Assembly (NCBI RefSeq): GCF_000148525.1
Contig: NZ_AEDU01000009.1
Location: forward strand, 1 to 64,000
Length of the DNA: 64,000 nucleotides
Source of the DNA: Streptococcus mitis SK564
GTDB lineage: Bacteria > Bacillota > Bacilli > Lactobacillales > Streptococcaceae
Direction: 5' to 3'
The position numbers and the translations under genes were made by a program. Positions 39,249-50,679 of the stretch are shown here, one piece after another (positions within the stretch are counted from its first letter, which is position 1; every line of letters begins with the position of its first letter). The notes below the pieces were generated by a model that saw nothing but the letters and a program-made list of their open reading frames with translations, searched no databases and was not told the DNA's origin.

Positions 39249-40223
39249 TTATTGATGAACTGCTTGAGCTGCTGTGATAAGGGTCAACTTGTAAACATCA
39301 TCTGCATTACATCCACGAGAAAGGTCGTTAACTGGTTTGTTCAAACCTTGCAAAACAGGTCCTACAGCTGCAAAACCACCAAGACGTTCAGCCATCTTGT
39401 ATCCGATATTTCCTGCCTCGATACCTGGGAAGATGAAGACATTTGCTTGACCAGCTACCGTACTTCCAGGAGCTTTCAAAGCTGCAGTTTCAGGAACAAA
39501 GGCTGCATCAAATTGCAACTCACCATCAATTTCAAGGTCAGGACGCAAGTCGTGAGCAATTTTAGTTGCTTCTACAACCTTATCGACGCTCTCACCAAAT
39601 CCTGAACCTTTAGTAGAATAGCTTAGCATAGCAATTTTAGGTTCGATACCAAACATCTTAGCTGTGATTGCTGAGTTGATGGCAATTTCAGCCAAGGCTT
39701 CCGCATCTGGATTGATATTGATAGCACAGTCTCCAAATAGGTAACGTTCAGAGCCACGAACCATGAGGAAGGCTCCTGAAGTACGAGTCACGTTTGGACG
39801 AGTTTTGATGATTTGTAGGGCTGGGCGAACTGTTGAAGCTGTTGAGTGAATCGCACCTGATACCATTCCATCAACCAAGCCCAAGTAAACCAACATAACA
39901 CCAAAATAGTTGACATCTTCAACCAAAACCTTGCGTGCATCTTCTTCAGACATTTTGCCCTTGCGACGCTCCACCAATGCAACAACCATTTCTTCAAATT
40001 GAGGATAATGTTGAGGGTCAATAACTTCATAACCATCCATGATCCCTTCAATTTCAAGATAAATTTTAATTTTTTCAGGATTTCCAAGCAAAACAGGAAT
40101 CACTTCTGTTTCTTTTACCAAGCGTTTAGTCGCTTGAAGAATACGTGGCTCTTCCCCTTCAGGGAGAACGATACGAGCATTTTTACCAACTAGGTTGGCT
40201 TTGAGACTTTCAAAAACTTCCAT
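39249..40223 (-). CDS. eutD: Phosphate acetyltransferase
   Basis: A 324-residue EutD/Pta-type enzyme interconverting acetyl-CoA and acetyl phosphate. The family segments GAIHSTASTVRPALQIIKT and NVFIFPGIEAGNIGYK are present. Short form without the regulatory domains of enterobacterial Pta. Last gene of relQ-nadK-rluD-eutD, 43 bases after rluD. Confidence 0.93.
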   Translation of the reverse strand: MEVFESLKANLVGKNARIVLPEGEEPRILQATKRLVKETEVIPVLLGNPEKIKIYLEIEGIMDGYEVIDPQHYPQFEEMVVALVERRKGKMSEEDARKVLVEDVNYFGVMLVYLGLVDGMVSGAIHSTASTVRPALQIIKTRPNVTRTSGAFLMVRGSERYLFGDCAININPDAEALAEIAINSAITAKMFGIEPKIAMLSYSTKGSGFGESVDKVVEATKIAHDLRPDLEIDGELQFDAAFVPETAALKAPGSTVAGQANVFIFPGIEAGNIGYKMAERLGGFAAVGPVLQGLNKPVNDLSRGCNADDVYKLTLITAAQAVHQ

Positions 40224-40266
40224 GAGTTTTCTCCTTTAAGATAATAATTATACTCTGAATCAGTTT

Positions 40267-41163
40267 TTATAGAGTATTGGTTGATAACTGGGTAATAAGG
40301 TTGCTGAAATCATCCGGCAAGGGACTTTCTAACTGCAAGTCTTGCTTTAAAAATGGATGATAAAAAGATAGGAAATGGCAATGCAGGGCCTGACGTTGAA
40401 TGCCGTCATCCAGACTACCTCCGTACAAATCATCGCCCAACAAAGGGAAACCAATATGAGAAAAATGGACTCGGATTTGGTGGGTTCGCCCAGTGTGCAG
40501 GCGAATATCGACCAAGTGAATATTTCCATAGGAAGCGACAATCTTGTAAGAAGTATGGGCATACTTTCCACCTTTAGCCACCCGTCTGGTGATAATAGAG
40601 TCTTCATCACGCGCAATCGGGGCAATAATTTCTCCTTCTGGTTCCAAGTGTCCATCACCTTTAACCAAAGCAAAGTAGCGTTTTTCAATGGACTTCTTCT
40701 GCAACTGCTTGTCTAATCGTGCATGAGCATAGCCGTGCTTGGCAAAGAGCATCAAGCCAGAAGTGTCTCTATCAAGTCTGGTCACAATGTGAACCTGCTG
40801 ATTTTCATAATTTTGCTTGACATAGTAACCCTTGATAAAATTGGCAATGGTATTAGAGTGATTGACACTAGGAATAGAGGCAACTCCATAGGGTTTATTC
40901 AAGACTAGAAAGTGGTCATCCTCATAGAGAATATCTAATGGACGCTCAATGGCCTCCAAGGTTTCAAAGCCTTCCTCAGCGGGAATATCAATAGTAACGC
41001 GGTCCCCAATATCCAATAGATAGGTTGCATTTTGCGGTTGGTCATTGACCAGAATAGCTCCGCCTCGAAACTTAATCTTAGCCAGCAGCCCCTTAGAAAC
41101 CTCGTGCTTTTTTAAGAAGGTCTTAACCTTGACATGTTCATCTGCGATAAATTCAAACCTCAT
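40267..41163 (-). CDS. RluA/RluD-family pseudouridine synthase
   Basis: A 298-residue RNA pseudouridine synthase. An S4-like N-terminal segment ([20 protein letters not shown]) precedes the catalytic domain with [15 protein letters not shown], whose Asp is catalytic, and [19 protein letters not shown]. The target site cannot be told from sequence. Its ATG overlaps the nadK stop by 4 bases (ATGA). Confidence 0.92.
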   Translation of the reverse strand: MRFEFIADEHVKVKTFLKKHEVSKGLLAKIKFRGGAILVNDQPQNATYLLDIGDRVTIDIPAEEGFETLEAIERPLDILYEDDHFLVLNKPYGVASIPSVNHSNTIANFIKGYYVKQNYENQQVHIVTRLDRDTSGLMLFAKHGYAHARLDKQLQKKSIEKRYFALVKGDGHLEPEGEIIAPIARDEDSIITRRVAKGGKYAHTSYKIVASYGNIHLVDIRLHTGRTHQIRVHFSHIGFPLLGDDLYGGSLDDGIQRQALHCHFLSFYHPFLKQDLQLESPLPDDFSNLITQLSTNTL

Positions 41164-41978
41164 TCGTCCACCTCGCCGATAAAGGCATCCTTAACGCGGT
41201 TCCAGAAACTGGTATGGCTAGGAGTCGCGACAAAGTGAATCTTATGATGATCAATTTGATACTCGATTCGCTCGATACTACGAAAAGAATAGACACTATT
41301 GTCAACCGAAATGGTGTGGTAATCATTTCTTGTTGGAATGAGTTCAATCTTATCCTTCTTAGGCACAATAATGGAAGAGCCCAGCGTTCGATAGACACGA
41401 TTATTAAGGCTGGCAATCTCCGTTAATTGCAAAGCTTCAATGGTAGGGTGTAAAACAGCACCACCAAGAGACTTGTTATAGGCAGTACTACCAGTCGGTG
41501 TCGAAACTGTTAGCCCGTCTCCTCGAAAACGTTCAAAGGGGACACCATTGATTACAATATCCGCTACCATGGTTCGATCAGACCTGCGGATGCTGGCTTC
41601 ATTGAGGGCACGAAAAATCTTGACCTCTCCATTTCCAAGAAAAACCTTCACATTTAGAACAGGGTAAGAAACCCTTGCTCCGGTATCCAGCTGCAAATTG
41701 GTCATTAACTTATCCAACTCAAAATCACGATAATCGGTATAAAAGCCCAGATGTCCTGTATGAAGACCGATAAAGCGTACCTTATCAAGTTGGTCTTCGT
41801 ACTTATGAAAGGCCGACAAGAGCATGCCATCTCCACCAATGGAAATGACAATGTCCGGACTGCTATCATTGAGTATAAACTGATTTCTCTTCAAACGATC
41901 TCGCAATTCATACAAAACCCTTTGACTCTGCGGTTTTCTATTGGCTATCAGGTCAATTCGTTTACCTGTATTCTTCAT
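41160..41978 (-). CDS. nadK: NAD kinase
   Basis: A 272-residue ATP/polyphosphate-type NAD kinase making [16 protein letters not shown] carries the GGDG phosphate-binding motif, and [15 protein letters not shown] the NAD-binding one. I start at [11 protein letters not shown] (41978), which overlaps relQ by 17 bases, rather than four codons upstream. Confidence 0.95.
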   Translation of the reverse strand: MKNTGKRIDLIANRKPQSQRVLYELRDRLKRNQFILNDSSPDIVISIGGDGMLLSAFHKYEDQLDKVRFIGLHTGHLGFYTDYRDFELDKLMTNLQLDTGARVSYPVLNVKVFLGNGEVKIFRALNEASIRRSDRTMVADIVINGVPFERFRGDGLTVSTPTGSTAYNKSLGGAVLHPTIEALQLTEIASLNNRVYRTLGSSIIVPKKDKIELIPTRNDYHTISVDNSVYSFRSIERIEYQIDHHKIHFVATPSHTSFWNRVKDAFIGEVDE

Positions 41979-42633
41979 CTGTATCGTCACTGTTTCCTAC
42001 ACCGTCATTTAATTTTCTACTCAAAGGATCAAAAAGTGCCTGGGCTTCTTGGATATCATCTCGAATTTTACCCATTTCTTCATCCAACTGATGGGCGATT
42101 CTAGCTGTAATTTCCAGTCGCTTCTTAATCTCCTCTGGGAAATCCCCTTGGTACTTGTAGTTGAGAGAATGTTCTATCGTTGCCCAGAAATTCATGGCCA
42201 AAGTACGAATTTGAATTTCTGCCAAAATAGTCTTAGCTCCATTGATGGTATCAACCATATATTCTACTACCACATGATAGGAACGGTAGCCTGAAGCCTT
42301 TCGATGAGTAATGTAATCTCGCTCCTGTATGATACGCATATCCTGACGCTTACGCAAAATAGCCACAACTTCTTGGACGTCATCTACAAACTGAACCATC
42401 ACACGTAAACCAGCAATATCCTGCAAATCGTGTTCCAAGGTCGCATAAGTAATGCCACGACGAACCATTTTTTCTTTGATGCTCTCAATTGGCTTGACCC
42501 GACCTGTCACAAACTCAATCGGAGAATGCTTATTTTGCTTACGATATTGCTTCCGAATACCACGAAGTTTAATTTTTAACTCACCAACAGCTTGAATGTA
42601 AGGATCTAGAAATTCTTCCCATTCTAAGGTCAT
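41962..42633 (-). CDS. relQ: Small alarmone synthetase RelQ
   Basis: A 223-residue single-domain (p)ppGpp synthetase without hydrolase or regulatory domains. RelA/SpoT synthetase motifs: [36 protein letters not shown] (G loop) and EIQIRT ... NFWATIEHS with the catalytic Glu. First gene of the operon with nadK. A second, different RelA/SpoT-domain gene lies at 50680-51642. Confidence 0.93.
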   Translation of the reverse strand: MTLEWEEFLDPYIQAVGELKIKLRGIRKQYRKQNKHSPIEFVTGRVKPIESIKEKMVRRGITYATLEHDLQDIAGLRVMVQFVDDVQEVVAILRKRQDMRIIQERDYITHRKASGYRSYHVVVEYMVDTINGAKTILAEIQIRTLAMNFWATIEHSLNYKYQGDFPEEIKKRLEITARIAHQLDEEMGKIRDDIQEAQALFDPLSRKLNDGVGNSDDTDEEYR

Positions 42634-42673
42634 ATATTCTCCCTTATTCTCATATTATCCTTCAAAAATATCT

Positions 42674-42702
42674 TTGATTTTTTCTCCAGATTCATATACA
42701 AT
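42674..42702 (+). promoter_or_regulatory. Promoter of the CYTH gene
   Basis: TTGATT and TACAAT with a 17-base spacer on the plus strand. Confidence 0.6.
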
Positions 42703-42715
42703 AAATACAATGCTT

Positions 42716-42724
42716 ATTATACCA
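42716..42724 (-). promoter_or_regulatory. Extended -10 promoter of the relQ operon
   Basis: TGG-TATAAT on the minus strand, about 82 bases upstream of relQ. It lies just past the divergent CYTH promoter, so the two initiation regions overlap back to back. Confidence 0.6.
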
Positions 42725-42761
42725 TAAATCCGCTTTCAACGATAAAGAAAAGGTAAGAAAA

Positions 42762-43331
42762 ATGAAACATTTAGAAATTGAATTGAAAACACTCTTGAAA
42801 AAAGATGAGTATGATCGTCTAAAAGACCAGTTCACAGGTGTCACTCCTGTTCTTCAAAAAAATTACTACATCGACACACCTGATTTTGAGCTGCGAGAAA
42901 AGAAAGTTGCTATGCGCATTCGAACCTTTGAAGACTGGGCAGAATTGACACTCAAAGTCCCGCAAAGTGTTGGAAACATGGAATACAACCAAAAATTGCA
43001 ACTAAAAGATGCTGAAAACTATCTGATCAAGGAAGAACTTCCTCAGGGGCTGGTTCTTGATGAATTAGCTAAACATGGTATTAAAACAAGTGAATGGCAG
43101 ATCCTTGGTTGTCTAACAACGCTTCGCTATGAAATGCAAACAGCTATTGGTCTCATGGCACTGGATGAAAGTCAGTACTTTGATATGACAGATTACGAAT
43201 TAGAGCTTGAAGTTGAAAATCACGAGCAAGGGAAACGAGATTTTCAACAATTTTTAGAGAAAAATCAGATTTCCTACCAAAAAGCCCCTTCAAAATTGGT
43301 TCGATTTGTCAAAAGTATGAAAAATAGCTGA
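42762..43331 (+). CDS. CYTH domain protein
   Basis: A 189-residue triphosphate-tunnel (CYTH/ThTPase) fold protein. The signature ExExK appears as EIELK at the start, with alternating charged residues (MRIRTFEDWAELTLKVP) that line the tunnel. It likely acts on an inorganic or organic triphosphate; neighbouring relQ makes a nucleotide-linked role plausible but unproven. Confidence 0.88.
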   Translation: MKHLEIELKTLLKKDEYDRLKDQFTGVTPVLQKNYYIDTPDFELREKKVAMRIRTFEDWAELTLKVPQSVGNMEYNQKLQLKDAENYLIKEELPQGLVLDELAKHGIKTSEWQILGCLTTLRYEMQTAIGLMALDESQYFDMTDYELELEVENHEQGKRDFQQFLEKNQISYQKAPSKLVRFVKSMKNS

Positions 43332-43347
43332 AATAATCTCCATTTTT

Positions 43348-43356
43348 TGGTAAAAT
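43348..43356 (+). promoter_or_regulatory. Extended -10 promoter of prs
   Basis: TGG-TAAAAT with CTGAAA 17 bases upstream as a weak -35; it predicts a leader of roughly 80 bases before prs. Confidence 0.5.
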
Positions 43357-43443
43357 AGAAAAGATAAAAATACACGAATCCCAGTTCATATATGTAAGGC
43401 AAATATCACTAGGATTTATAAAGTTTACAGAGGACGGTCTATA

Positions 43444-44403
43444 ATGTCAGATAGAAAAAACATGAAACTTTTCGCACTCAACTCTAACCAAGAGATTGCA
43501 CAGAAAATTGCTCAAGCTGTTGGTGTCCCACTTGGAAAACTATCATCACGTCAATTTTCAGATGGAGAAATCCAAGTAAATATCGAAGAAAGTGTCCGTG
43601 GTTATGATGTTTACATCATCCAATCAACAAGTTTCCCTGTTAACAACCACCTAATGGAATTGTTGATCATGGTTGACGCTTGTGTGCGTGCAAGTGCCCA
43701 CAGTATCAACGTTGTCCTTCCATATTTCGGCTATGCACGTCAAGACCGTATTGCTTCACCTCGTGAGCCACTTACAGCTAAACTAGTTGCTAATATGCTG
43801 GTTAAGGCTGGAGTTGACCGTGTCCTTACGCTTGATTTGCATGCTGTTCAGGTGCAAGGTTTCTTTGATATTCCTGTCGATAACCTCTACACAGTTCCCC
43901 TATTTGCAAAACATTACTGCGATAAGGGCCTACTTGGTTCAGATGTTGTTGTCGTTAGCCCTAAAAATTCAGGTGTCAAACGTGCTCGTAGCTTGGCTGA
44001 GTATCTTGATGCTCCTATCGCCATTATCGACTACCCTCAAGACGATGCAACTCGTAACGAAGGTTATATTATCGGTGATGTTGAAGGTAAAAAAGCTATC
44101 TTGATTGACGATATTTTAAATACAGGGCGTACCTTCTCTGAAGCTGCTAAAATCGTTGAACGTGAAGGAGCTACAGAAATTTATGCTGTTTCTAGCCACG
44201 GTCTCTTCGTTGAAGGTGCTGCTGAACTTCTTGACAATACTAAGATTAAAGAAATTCTTGTGACCGATTCAGTAGCAACAAAAGAAAAAACTCCTAAAAA
44301 CGTATGCTACATCACTGCTAGTGAGTTAATTGGTGATGCCATCGTCCGTATTCACGAAAGAAAACCAGTCAGCCCACTCTTTGCCTACAACAAAAAGAAA
44401 TAA
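43444..44403 (+). CDS. prs: Ribose-phosphate pyrophosphokinase
   Basis: A 319-residue PRPP synthase. The catalytic flexible loop region is [10 protein letters not shown], with [18 protein letters not shown] and the PRPP-binding [12 protein letters not shown] near residue 225. Full length. Ten bases before the cysteine desulfurase gene, so the two are probably one transcript. Confidence 0.95.
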   Translation: MSDRKNMKLFALNSNQEIAQKIAQAVGVPLGKLSSRQFSDGEIQVNIEESVRGYDVYIIQSTSFPVNNHLMELLIMVDACVRASAHSINVVLPYFGYARQDRIASPREPLTAKLVANMLVKAGVDRVLTLDLHAVQVQGFFDIPVDNLYTVPLFAKHYCDKGLLGSDVVVVSPKNSGVKRARSLAEYLDAPIAIIDYPQDDATRNEGYIIGDVEGKKAILIDDILNTGRTFSEAAKIVEREGATEIYAVSSHGLFVEGAAELLDNTKIKEILVTDSVATKEKTPKNVCYITASELIGDAIVRIHERKPVSPLFAYNKKK

Positions 44404-44412
44404 GGTGATTTT

Positions 44413-45528
44413 TTGATTTATTTGGACAATGCTGCAACGACTCCTATGTCAGCAGTTGCTATTTCAGCTATGACCAAGGTTATGCAAGAAACCCACGGAA
44501 ACCCTTCTAGTATTCATGGTCATGGTCGTCAAGCTGGCAAACTCTTGAGAGAAGCCCGTCAGGAACTAGCCCAGTTACTGGGGACAAAACCTCAACATAT
44601 CTTTTTCACTTCTGGTGGGACAGAAGGCAACAATACTGCTATCATTGGTTACTGCCTTCGTCACCAAGAACAAGGAAAACATATTATCACAACTGCTATT
44701 GAGCACCATGCTGTCCTTGAAACCATTGATTACTTGGTTCAACACTTTGGTTTTGAAGTAACCATTATCCAACCAGAAAAGCAAGAAATCACAGCTCAAC
44801 AAATTCAAAAGGCTTTGCGTGACGATACAATTTTGGTTTCTACCATGTTTGCCAATAATGAGACAGGAAACCTACTGCCCATTGCTGAAATTGGCCAAAT
44901 ACTCAAACAACACCCTGCTGTCTATCATGTTGATGCAGTTCAGGCAATCGGAAAAATCCCTATACAGCCAGAAGAATTGGGCATTGATTTTCTCACTGCT
45001 TCTGCCCACAAGTTCCATGGTCCTAAGGGAATCGGTTTTCTCTACGCTTCTAGCATGGACTTTGATTCCTATCTACATGGCGGAGACCAAGAACAGAAAA
45101 AACGTGCAGGGACTGAAAATTTATCTGCCATCGTAGGCATGGTTGCAGCCCTAAAAGAAGACCTAGAAAAACAAGAAGAACATTTTCAACATGTACAAAA
45201 TCTAGGAACCGCCTTTCTGGCAGAGCTAGAGGGAGTTCAGTATTACTTAAATAGAGGAAAACATCATCTCCCTTATGTCCTCAATATTGGATTTCCTGGC
45301 CAAAAAAATGACCTCTTACTCCTTCGTCTAGATTTAGCTGGAATTTCTATCTCTACTGGTTCAGCCTGTACGGCAGGCATTGTCCAATCTAGTCATGTTC
45401 TTGAAGCTATGTACGGGGCAAATTCAGAACGCTTGAAGGAATCCGTTCGTATCAGTTTGTCGCCCCAAAATACTGTTGAAGACCTACATACCCTAGCAAA
45501 AAACTTAAAAGAAATTATCGGAGATTAG
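44413..45528 (+). CDS. Cysteine desulfurase (NifS/IscS family)
   Basis: A 371-residue PLP enzyme that moves sulphur from cysteine to a protein acceptor, probably for tRNA thiolation or iron-sulphur assembly. PLP Lys in ASAHKFHGPKG near residue 200; active-site Cys in STGSACTAG near 320. It starts with TTG behind AAGGTGAT. Followed after 4 bases by the DUF1831 gene, a common partner. Confidence 0.93.
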   Translation: MIYLDNAATTPMSAVAISAMTKVMQETHGNPSSIHGHGRQAGKLLREARQELAQLLGTKPQHIFFTSGGTEGNNTAIIGYCLRHQEQGKHIITTAIEHHAVLETIDYLVQHFGFEVTIIQPEKQEITAQQIQKALRDDTILVSTMFANNETGNLLPIAEIGQILKQHPAVYHVDAVQAIGKIPIQPEELGIDFLTASAHKFHGPKGIGFLYASSMDFDSYLHGGDQEQKKRAGTENLSAIVGMVAALKEDLEKQEEHFQHVQNLGTAFLAELEGVQYYLNRGKHHLPYVLNIGFPGQKNDLLLLRLDLAGISISTGSACTAGIVQSSHVLEAMYGANSERLKESVRISLSPQNTVEDLHTLAKNLKEIIGD

Positions 45529-45532
45529 CCAT

Positions 45533-45880
45533 ATGGCATTTGAAAAAACCATTCAGTTAAAAAATTGTCGTTACGACTACACTCTTAGCCCTTCTGTTAA
45601 AAAATTCACCCTCAAAGATAACACCTTTTTTGAGACTAAGGTTGGTAACTATGAACTGACTCGCCTTTTGGAAAAAGTGCCAAACAGCGGTGAAGGCTTC
45701 CAACTCAAAATCATTATTAACAAGGAACTTACAGGGGCTAAAATCAATATCACTGACAAGTTTGGGCTACGTCTAGTTGATATTTTCAAATCAGAAGACC
45801 ACCACATTCATCAGGAAAAATTCTACTTCCTCATGGATAGTTTAGTAGAACGTGGTGTCTTTACAAAATCTGAAAGATAG
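45533..45880 (+). CDS. DUF1831 protein
   Basis: A 115-residue protein of unknown function, seen next to cysteine desulfurase in Lactobacillales. No membrane segment. A cofactor or sulphur-transfer accessory role is only suggested by the neighbour. Confidence 0.78.
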   Translation: MAFEKTIQLKNCRYDYTLSPSVKKFTLKDNTFFETKVGNYELTRLLEKVPNSGEGFQLKIIINKELTGAKINITDKFGLRLVDIFKSEDHHIHQEKFYFLMDSLVERGVFTKSER

Positions 45881-45887
45881 GTCCCAT

Positions 45888-46103
45888 ATGTTTGAACTGA
45901 CCTATAAGGATAGCTATCATGTAGAGCGTACACTCAAGTATGAAGATTATGAGGCTCTCATGCTGGCTTTGTCAGGATGTGTGACCCTACCAGATACACT
46001 TTATGTGACTTCTCTGACTTTTAATGGCCAGAAAGTTTATCAGGGTCTGGTCGGAGACCTCTACCGTTTTCTATCACATGCAGATTTTTTACATCAAAAC
46101 TAA
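45888..46103 (+). CDS. DUF4649 small protein
   Basis: A 71-residue protein of unknown function. The frame opens 12 codons earlier inside the previous gene; I take MFELTYKDSYH, 7 bases after the DUF1831 stop. Last gene of the prs-desulfurase string, with its stop inside a terminator stem. Confidence 0.75.
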   Translation: MFELTYKDSYHVERTLKYEDYEALMLALSGCVTLPDTLYVTSLTFNGQKVYQGLVGDLYRFLSHADFLHQN

Positions 46104-46126
46104 GATTTTTCTTAGTTTTTTCTTAT
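46096..46126 (+). terminator. Terminator of the prs-desulfurase string
   Basis: AAAACTAAG/CTTAGTTTT stem with a short loop and a T-rich tail. The stop codon of the last gene lies in the 5' arm. Confidence 0.8.
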
Positions 46127-46131
46127 TTTTG

Positions 46132-46160
46132 TTGATTTTTTCACAATGTTTCTATAAAAT
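46132..46160 (+). promoter_or_regulatory. Promoter of rex, possible self-operator
   Basis: TTGATT and TAAAAT with a 17-base spacer. The spacer begins TTTTCACAA, one half of a Rex operator (TTGTGA-n-TCACAA), and the -35 gives a poor second half. Autoregulation is possible. Confidence 0.55.
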
Positions 46161-46185
46161 AGAAGAATAGAAAGGTTGTGATTTT

Positions 46186-46827
46186 GTGAAAGATAAACAG
46201 TCTGCTATTCCAAAAGCTACAGCAAAAAGACTCTCTCTCTACTATCGAATTTTTAAGAGATTTCATGCAGAAAAGATTGAACGTGCCAACTCTAAGCAAA
46301 TTGCAGAGGCTATCGGTATTGATTCAGCGACCGTACGTCGTGATTTTTCCTATTTTGGTGAACTAGGTCGTCGTGGTTTTGGCTATGATGTCAAAAAACT
46401 GATGACGTTTTTTGCCGATTTACTCAATGATAACTCTATCACCAATGTCATGCTGGTTGGTATTGGAAATATGGGCCATGCCCTTCTCCACTATCGCTTC
46501 CACGAACGTAACAAGATGAAGATTATCATGGCCTTTGACCTAGATGACCATCCTGAAGTCGGTAGCCAAACTCCTGATGGAATTCCCATTTACGGGATTT
46601 CTCAAATCAAGGATAAAATCAAGGATGCTGATGTCAAAACTGCTATCCTGACCGTTCCCAGTGTTAAGTCACAAGAGGTTGCTAATCTCTTGGTTGATGC
46701 TGGCGTAAAAGGAATTCTTAGTTTTTCACCAGTCCATCTGCATTTACCAAAAGATGTGGTCGTTCAGTATGTCGATTTGACAAGTGAACTCCAAACCCTC
46801 CTCTATTTCATGCGAAAAGAGGATTAG
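46186..46827 (+). CDS. rex: Redox-sensing transcriptional repressor Rex
   Basis: A 213-residue repressor with an N-terminal winged helix ([26 protein letters not shown]) and a C-terminal Rossmann domain ([11 protein letters not shown]) that senses NADH/NAD. It controls fermentation genes in streptococci. GTG start behind AAAGGTTGTG. Confidence 0.95.
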   Translation: MKDKQSAIPKATAKRLSLYYRIFKRFHAEKIERANSKQIAEAIGIDSATVRRDFSYFGELGRRGFGYDVKKLMTFFADLLNDNSITNVMLVGIGNMGHALLHYRFHERNKMKIIMAFDLDDHPEVGSQTPDGIPIYGISQIKDKIKDADVKTAILTVPSVKSQEVANLLVDAGVKGILSFSPVHLHLPKDVVVQYVDLTSELQTLLYFMRKED

Positions 46828-46844
46828 AAAGCGAAAATCATTTT

Positions 46845-47534
46845 ATGAAAAAACCAGTTATAGGGATTACAGGAAACGAAAAAACTCATCCAGATGATGA
46901 CATCATGATGAGCTACGCAGCAAAAGGCTTTGTTGAAGGCGTTAAAGACGCTGGAGGGATTCCCATCATCCTACCGATTGGTGATCAAGAAATGGCCTGC
47001 CACTATATCAGTATGATTGACAAGCTCATCTTGACAGGTGGGCAAAATGTTGATCCTAAGTTCTATGGTGAACCAAAAACCATTGATAGCGATGACTACC
47101 ACCTTCAAAGAGATATCTTCGAACTGGCCCTCATCAAGGAAGCGATTAAACAGAAAAAGCCAATTTTTTCTGTTTGCCGTGGAACTCAACTCTTTAACGT
47201 TGCCATGGGTGGAACTTTGTACCAAGATATAGAAGACCATTGGCAGGATTGTTCGGCTGAGTACACAACCCAACGCTTGGTGACAGAACCAGATACTGTT
47301 CTCCGAGAAATCTATGGAGAAATCTCCCATATCAACTCCTTCCATCACCAGAGTATCAAGGATTTAGCACCAAATTTAAAGATTGCGGCTCATGATCCTA
47401 AAGATGGTATCATTGAAGCTGTCATGAGTACGGATGATGTTGCCTTTCTCGGTGTCCAATGGCATCCAGAGTTTCTTTTTGAAAATCGTCCCAAAGATAA
47501 AAACCTCTTTGACTATGTCGTTAATGAACTTTAG
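46845..47534 (+). CDS. Class I glutamine amidotransferase, peptidase C26 family
   Basis: A 229-residue gamma-glutamyl hydrolase of the PuuD/C26 type. Nucleophile Cys in [16 protein letters not shown] near residue 110; His/Glu in GVQWHPEF near 207. It may cleave gamma-glutamyl compounds; the substrate is unknown. Follows rex by 17 bases and overlaps radC tail to tail by 4 bases. Confidence 0.85.
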   Translation: MKKPVIGITGNEKTHPDDDIMMSYAAKGFVEGVKDAGGIPIILPIGDQEMACHYISMIDKLILTGGQNVDPKFYGEPKTIDSDDYHLQRDIFELALIKEAIKQKKPIFSVCRGTQLFNVAMGGTLYQDIEDHWQDCSAEYTTQRLVTEPDTVLREIYGEISHINSFHHQSIKDLAPNLKIAAHDPKDGIIEAVMSTDDVAFLGVQWHPEFLFENRPKDKNLFDYVVNEL

Positions 47535-48211
47535 ATTAAATCTGTTTTTTCACGGTAACTAAAGTAACTAGAATATGAGACAATCAAATGGTCCAAGAGG
47601 ACAATCCCCATCAGGTCGCAGGCTTCTTTAACAAGTTTAGTGACATGATCATCATTTCGACTGGGGGCTACCGCTCCTGAAGGATGATTGTGAACCAATA
47701 TGATAGAAGTCGCCATATGCTTGATAGCATAGTGAAGGATCTCTCGTGGCTCAGCAATACTGCGAGTGGCAGAACCGATAAAAATGGTCTGTTGATGGAT
47801 GATTTGATTTTGAGTATTGAGATAGAGCGCCACCAGGTGCTCTTGTTTTTTGTCCCCTAATTCCTGTTGCATCTTCTTGGCCAACTTTTGACTGCTGAGA
47901 ATACTTTCCATCTCAATAGTCTCGTGTTTGTGAATACGATGCCCCAGTTCAATCATAGCTTGCAATTCTATAGCCTTAACTCGCCCGATACCAGATAGAC
48001 TCTGCAATTCCTGCAGGGTCATTTTTTTCAAATCCGTTAGGCTTGAAAGATTGCTCAAGACTTTCTGGGCAATTTCAAAAACGCTAGCTTGACGTGTTCC
48101 TGTCCTGAGTAAAATAGCTAGCAACTCTTGATTACTGAGCGCTTCTACTCCTTCCTTGGCCAATCTCTCTCTTGGCAATAATGAATCTTCTTGGAATGAA
48201 ATACTATACAT
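47531..48211 (-). CDS. radC: RadC family protein (JAMM motif)
   Basis: A 226-residue UPF0758 protein. Helix-hairpin-helix [11 protein letters not shown] near residue 75 and the JAMM metal site [15 protein letters not shown] near 175-190. Named after a DNA repair locus, but its true function is unsettled and it is not required for repair in pneumococcus. Start MYSISFQED behind AGGAGG; the frame opens five codons earlier. Confidence 0.9.
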   Translation of the reverse strand: MYSISFQEDSLLPRERLAKEGVEALSNQELLAILLRTGTRQASVFEIAQKVLSNLSSLTDLKKMTLQELQSLSGIGRVKAIELQAMIELGHRIHKHETIEMESILSSQKLAKKMQQELGDKKQEHLVALYLNTQNQIIHQQTIFIGSATRSIAEPREILHYAIKHMATSIILVHNHPSGAVAPSRNDDHVTKLVKEACDLMGIVLLDHLIVSYSSYFSYREKTDLI

Positions 48212-48253
48212 AAAAATCCTCCTCACTTTATTATTCGTGAGAAGGATGGAAAA

Positions 48254-50545
48254 TTATATTTTTTTCTCAATTGGGGCTACACTAGCCAAAAGTTTTTTCA
48301 AACCAACATCTGGGAAATTGATTTTTAATTCCTGCGTAGCACCACTACCTGAAACTTCCAGAACAGTTCCCTCTCCCCATTTCTTGTGGAGGGCAATGTC
48401 ACCAATAGACCAATTTGCCTCGCTAGACGCTGATTTTGCTCCAGCTGTAAATTGACCAAACGGAAGACCGCTTGACTGGATAGTTTTTGGGGCCGCACTA
48501 CGTTTACGGTCTTGAAGAGCCTGGGCAAGACTCATACCTTGACCGAAGGCAACCCCACCACTGCTATAAGATGCCTTAAAGCTTGTATTGGCTGGACGGG
48601 CCAATCCTTGATACTCAAGTAAGTCTGAACTAATTTCATTAATAAAACGAGTCGGACGGTTGTAGTTGGTACGACCGAAAAGCAGGCGCGAGTTGGCATT
48701 GGTCAGATAGAGAATTTTCTCTGCACGCGTAATTCCTACATAGGCCAGACGGCGTTCTTCTTCCAATTCATCTTGATCTTCAGCCGCACGGCTAAGCGGA
48801 AAGACATTTTCTTCCATCCCAATCAAAAAAACAACTGGAAACTCGAGACCTTTGGCAGCATGTAAGGTCATCAAGGTCACTTCTGATGTCTCCTGACTAC
48901 CTGAATCTGTGTCTGCAATCAAGGCCAAGTCATTTAAGAAACGACTTAGTTTATCCAGACCAGTTTCCTCTTCTGGCACATCAGAGGTGTCATCAAAGTT
49001 TTTCGTTACAGAAAGGAACTCTTCGATATTTTCAACCCGAGCCTTGCTTTCTAGAGTTGCTTGGACATTAAGAATATCGATGTAACCTGTTTTTTCTAGA
49101 ACCTCCTCAACCAACTCTGTAATACTTAACTGGTCCAGTTGCTCCCGCAAATCCAGAATCATATTGGCAAAATCCCAGATAGACTGGGCTGCTTTACCCT
49201 TGATACCAGATAACATGATGTTTGCAGAAGCATCTAGCATGGACATGTCTTGCACATTCGCAAAGTCACGGATTTTCTCAACTGTACCTGGACCAATTCC
49301 ACGTTTAGGTTCGTTGATAATACGTTCAAAACTGATATTGTCACTCAAATTGGCAATGAGGTTAAGGTAAGCGATAATATCGCGGATTTCCTTACGGCTG
49401 TAGAACTTTGTCCCACCAACCATGGTATAAGGAATGTTTGACTTGAGCAGGGCTTCCTCAATAGTACGAGACTGCGCATTAGTACGATAAAGAACTGCAA
49501 AATCCTTGTGAAGGAAGTTTTGACTCCGACCAAGTTCATCGATGGTTTTGGCTACAAATACAGCCTCATCTAGTTCATCATTGGCACGATAGTAAACGAT
49601 TTGCTCCCCATCAGCGTTTTGAGTCCAGAGATTCTTAGGACGGCGATTTTTATTGTTTTTAATGACCTCGTTGGCCGCTTGCAGAATAGTTTTAGTTGAA
49701 CGGTAATTCTCCTCCAACAAAACAACCTTAGCTTGGGGATAGTCTTTCTCGAAGTCCAAGATATTCTGCATATCAGCACCACGCCAACCGTAGATAGACT
49801 GGTCCGCATCCCCAACCACACAGATGTTTTTAAAGCGCGAAGCCAAGAGTTTGACCAATTGGTACTGGGCATGGTTGGTATCTTGGTACTCATCAACGTG
49901 GATGTACTGAAATTTCTGTTGATAGTAAGTCAAAACATCAGGATTTTGATCAAAGAGACGCAAGGTCAGCATAATCAAATCATCAAAGTCAACCGACTCC
50001 GACTGACGTAATTCTTTCTGATAGGCTGTATAACACTGAGCCACGATTTGCGTATACATATCGCCAGCTTGAGCAGCATAAGCCACATCATCAATCAAGT
50101 CATTCTTAGCATTGGAAATAGTCCCCAAGATGCTCCGCTCATTCCATTTTTTAGGATCCAAGTTCAACTGCTTGAGAATACGTTTCATGAGAGTTCGTTG
50201 TTCACCAGGATCCACAATAGTAAAATTACGGTTGTAGCCAATATGGTCCGCATCGCGACGCAGAATACGCACACACATGGAGTGGAAGGTCGCAATCAGA
50301 CAGTCCTGAGTAGCTGGATTGAGGCTATAAGCACGCTCTTTCATCTCACGCGCAGCCTTATTAGTAAAGGTAATTGCCAAGATATTCCAAGGATTGACCA
50401 TCTTTTCATCGATTAAATAAGCGATACGGTGGGTTAAAACACGGGTCTTCCCAGAACCAGCCCCCGCCATGATTAACAAGGGACCTTCTGTCGTTTGCAC
50501 CGCCTCAGCCTGACGGTCATTCATTCCATTTAATAATGCGTTCAT
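48254..50545 (-). CDS. pcrA: ATP-dependent DNA helicase PcrA
   Basis: A 763-residue UvrD/Rep-family 3'-5' helicase for replication fork upkeep and excision repair. Motif [11 protein letters not shown] near residue 30, motif [14 protein letters not shown] near 222, motif [19 protein letters not shown], and motif [11 protein letters not shown]. The C-terminus folds into the small Tudor-like region ([17 protein letters not shown]). Full length. Confidence 0.96.
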   Translation of the reverse strand: MNALLNGMNDRQAEAVQTTEGPLLIMAGAGSGKTRVLTHRIAYLIDEKMVNPWNILAITFTNKAAREMKERAYSLNPATQDCLIATFHSMCVRILRRDADHIGYNRNFTIVDPGEQRTLMKRILKQLNLDPKKWNERSILGTISNAKNDLIDDVAYAAQAGDMYTQIVAQCYTAYQKELRQSESVDFDDLIMLTLRLFDQNPDVLTYYQQKFQYIHVDEYQDTNHAQYQLVKLLASRFKNICVVGDADQSIYGWRGADMQNILDFEKDYPQAKVVLLEENYRSTKTILQAANEVIKNNKNRRPKNLWTQNADGEQIVYYRANDELDEAVFVAKTIDELGRSQNFLHKDFAVLYRTNAQSRTIEEALLKSNIPYTMVGGTKFYSRKEIRDIIAYLNLIANLSDNISFERIINEPKRGIGPGTVEKIRDFANVQDMSMLDASANIMLSGIKGKAAQSIWDFANMILDLREQLDQLSITELVEEVLEKTGYIDILNVQATLESKARVENIEEFLSVTKNFDDTSDVPEEETGLDKLSRFLNDLALIADTDSGSQETSEVTLMTLHAAKGLEFPVVFLIGMEENVFPLSRAAEDQDELEEERRLAYVGITRAEKILYLTNANSRLLFGRTNYNRPTRFINEISSDLLEYQGLARPANTSFKASYSSGGVAFGQGMSLAQALQDRKRSAAPKTIQSSGLPFGQFTAGAKSASSEANWSIGDIALHKKWGEGTVLEVSGSGATQELKINFPDVGLKKLLASVAPIEKKI

Positions 50546-50631
50546 CTTCTCTTCCTTACTCTTGAAGTCAATATTTCTATTATATCAGAATTCAGGGAAA
50601 ATAGAAATTTTACAGAGACTAGACAAATAGC

Positions 50632-50657
50632 AAAATCCCATCCGAATATAGATGGGA
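50632..50657 (-). terminator. Terminator after the RelA/SpoT-domain gene
   Basis: TCCCATC/GATGGGA stem with an 8-base loop, then TTTTG on the minus strand. Confidence 0.7.
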
Positions 50658-50679
50658 CTTCTCACAATACTTAACGTGA

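Noticed and set aside
41962-42633. relQ as one half of a toxin-antitoxin pair with the CYTH gene
   Set aside because: The two are divergent, and relQ-nadK-rluD is a common core operon.
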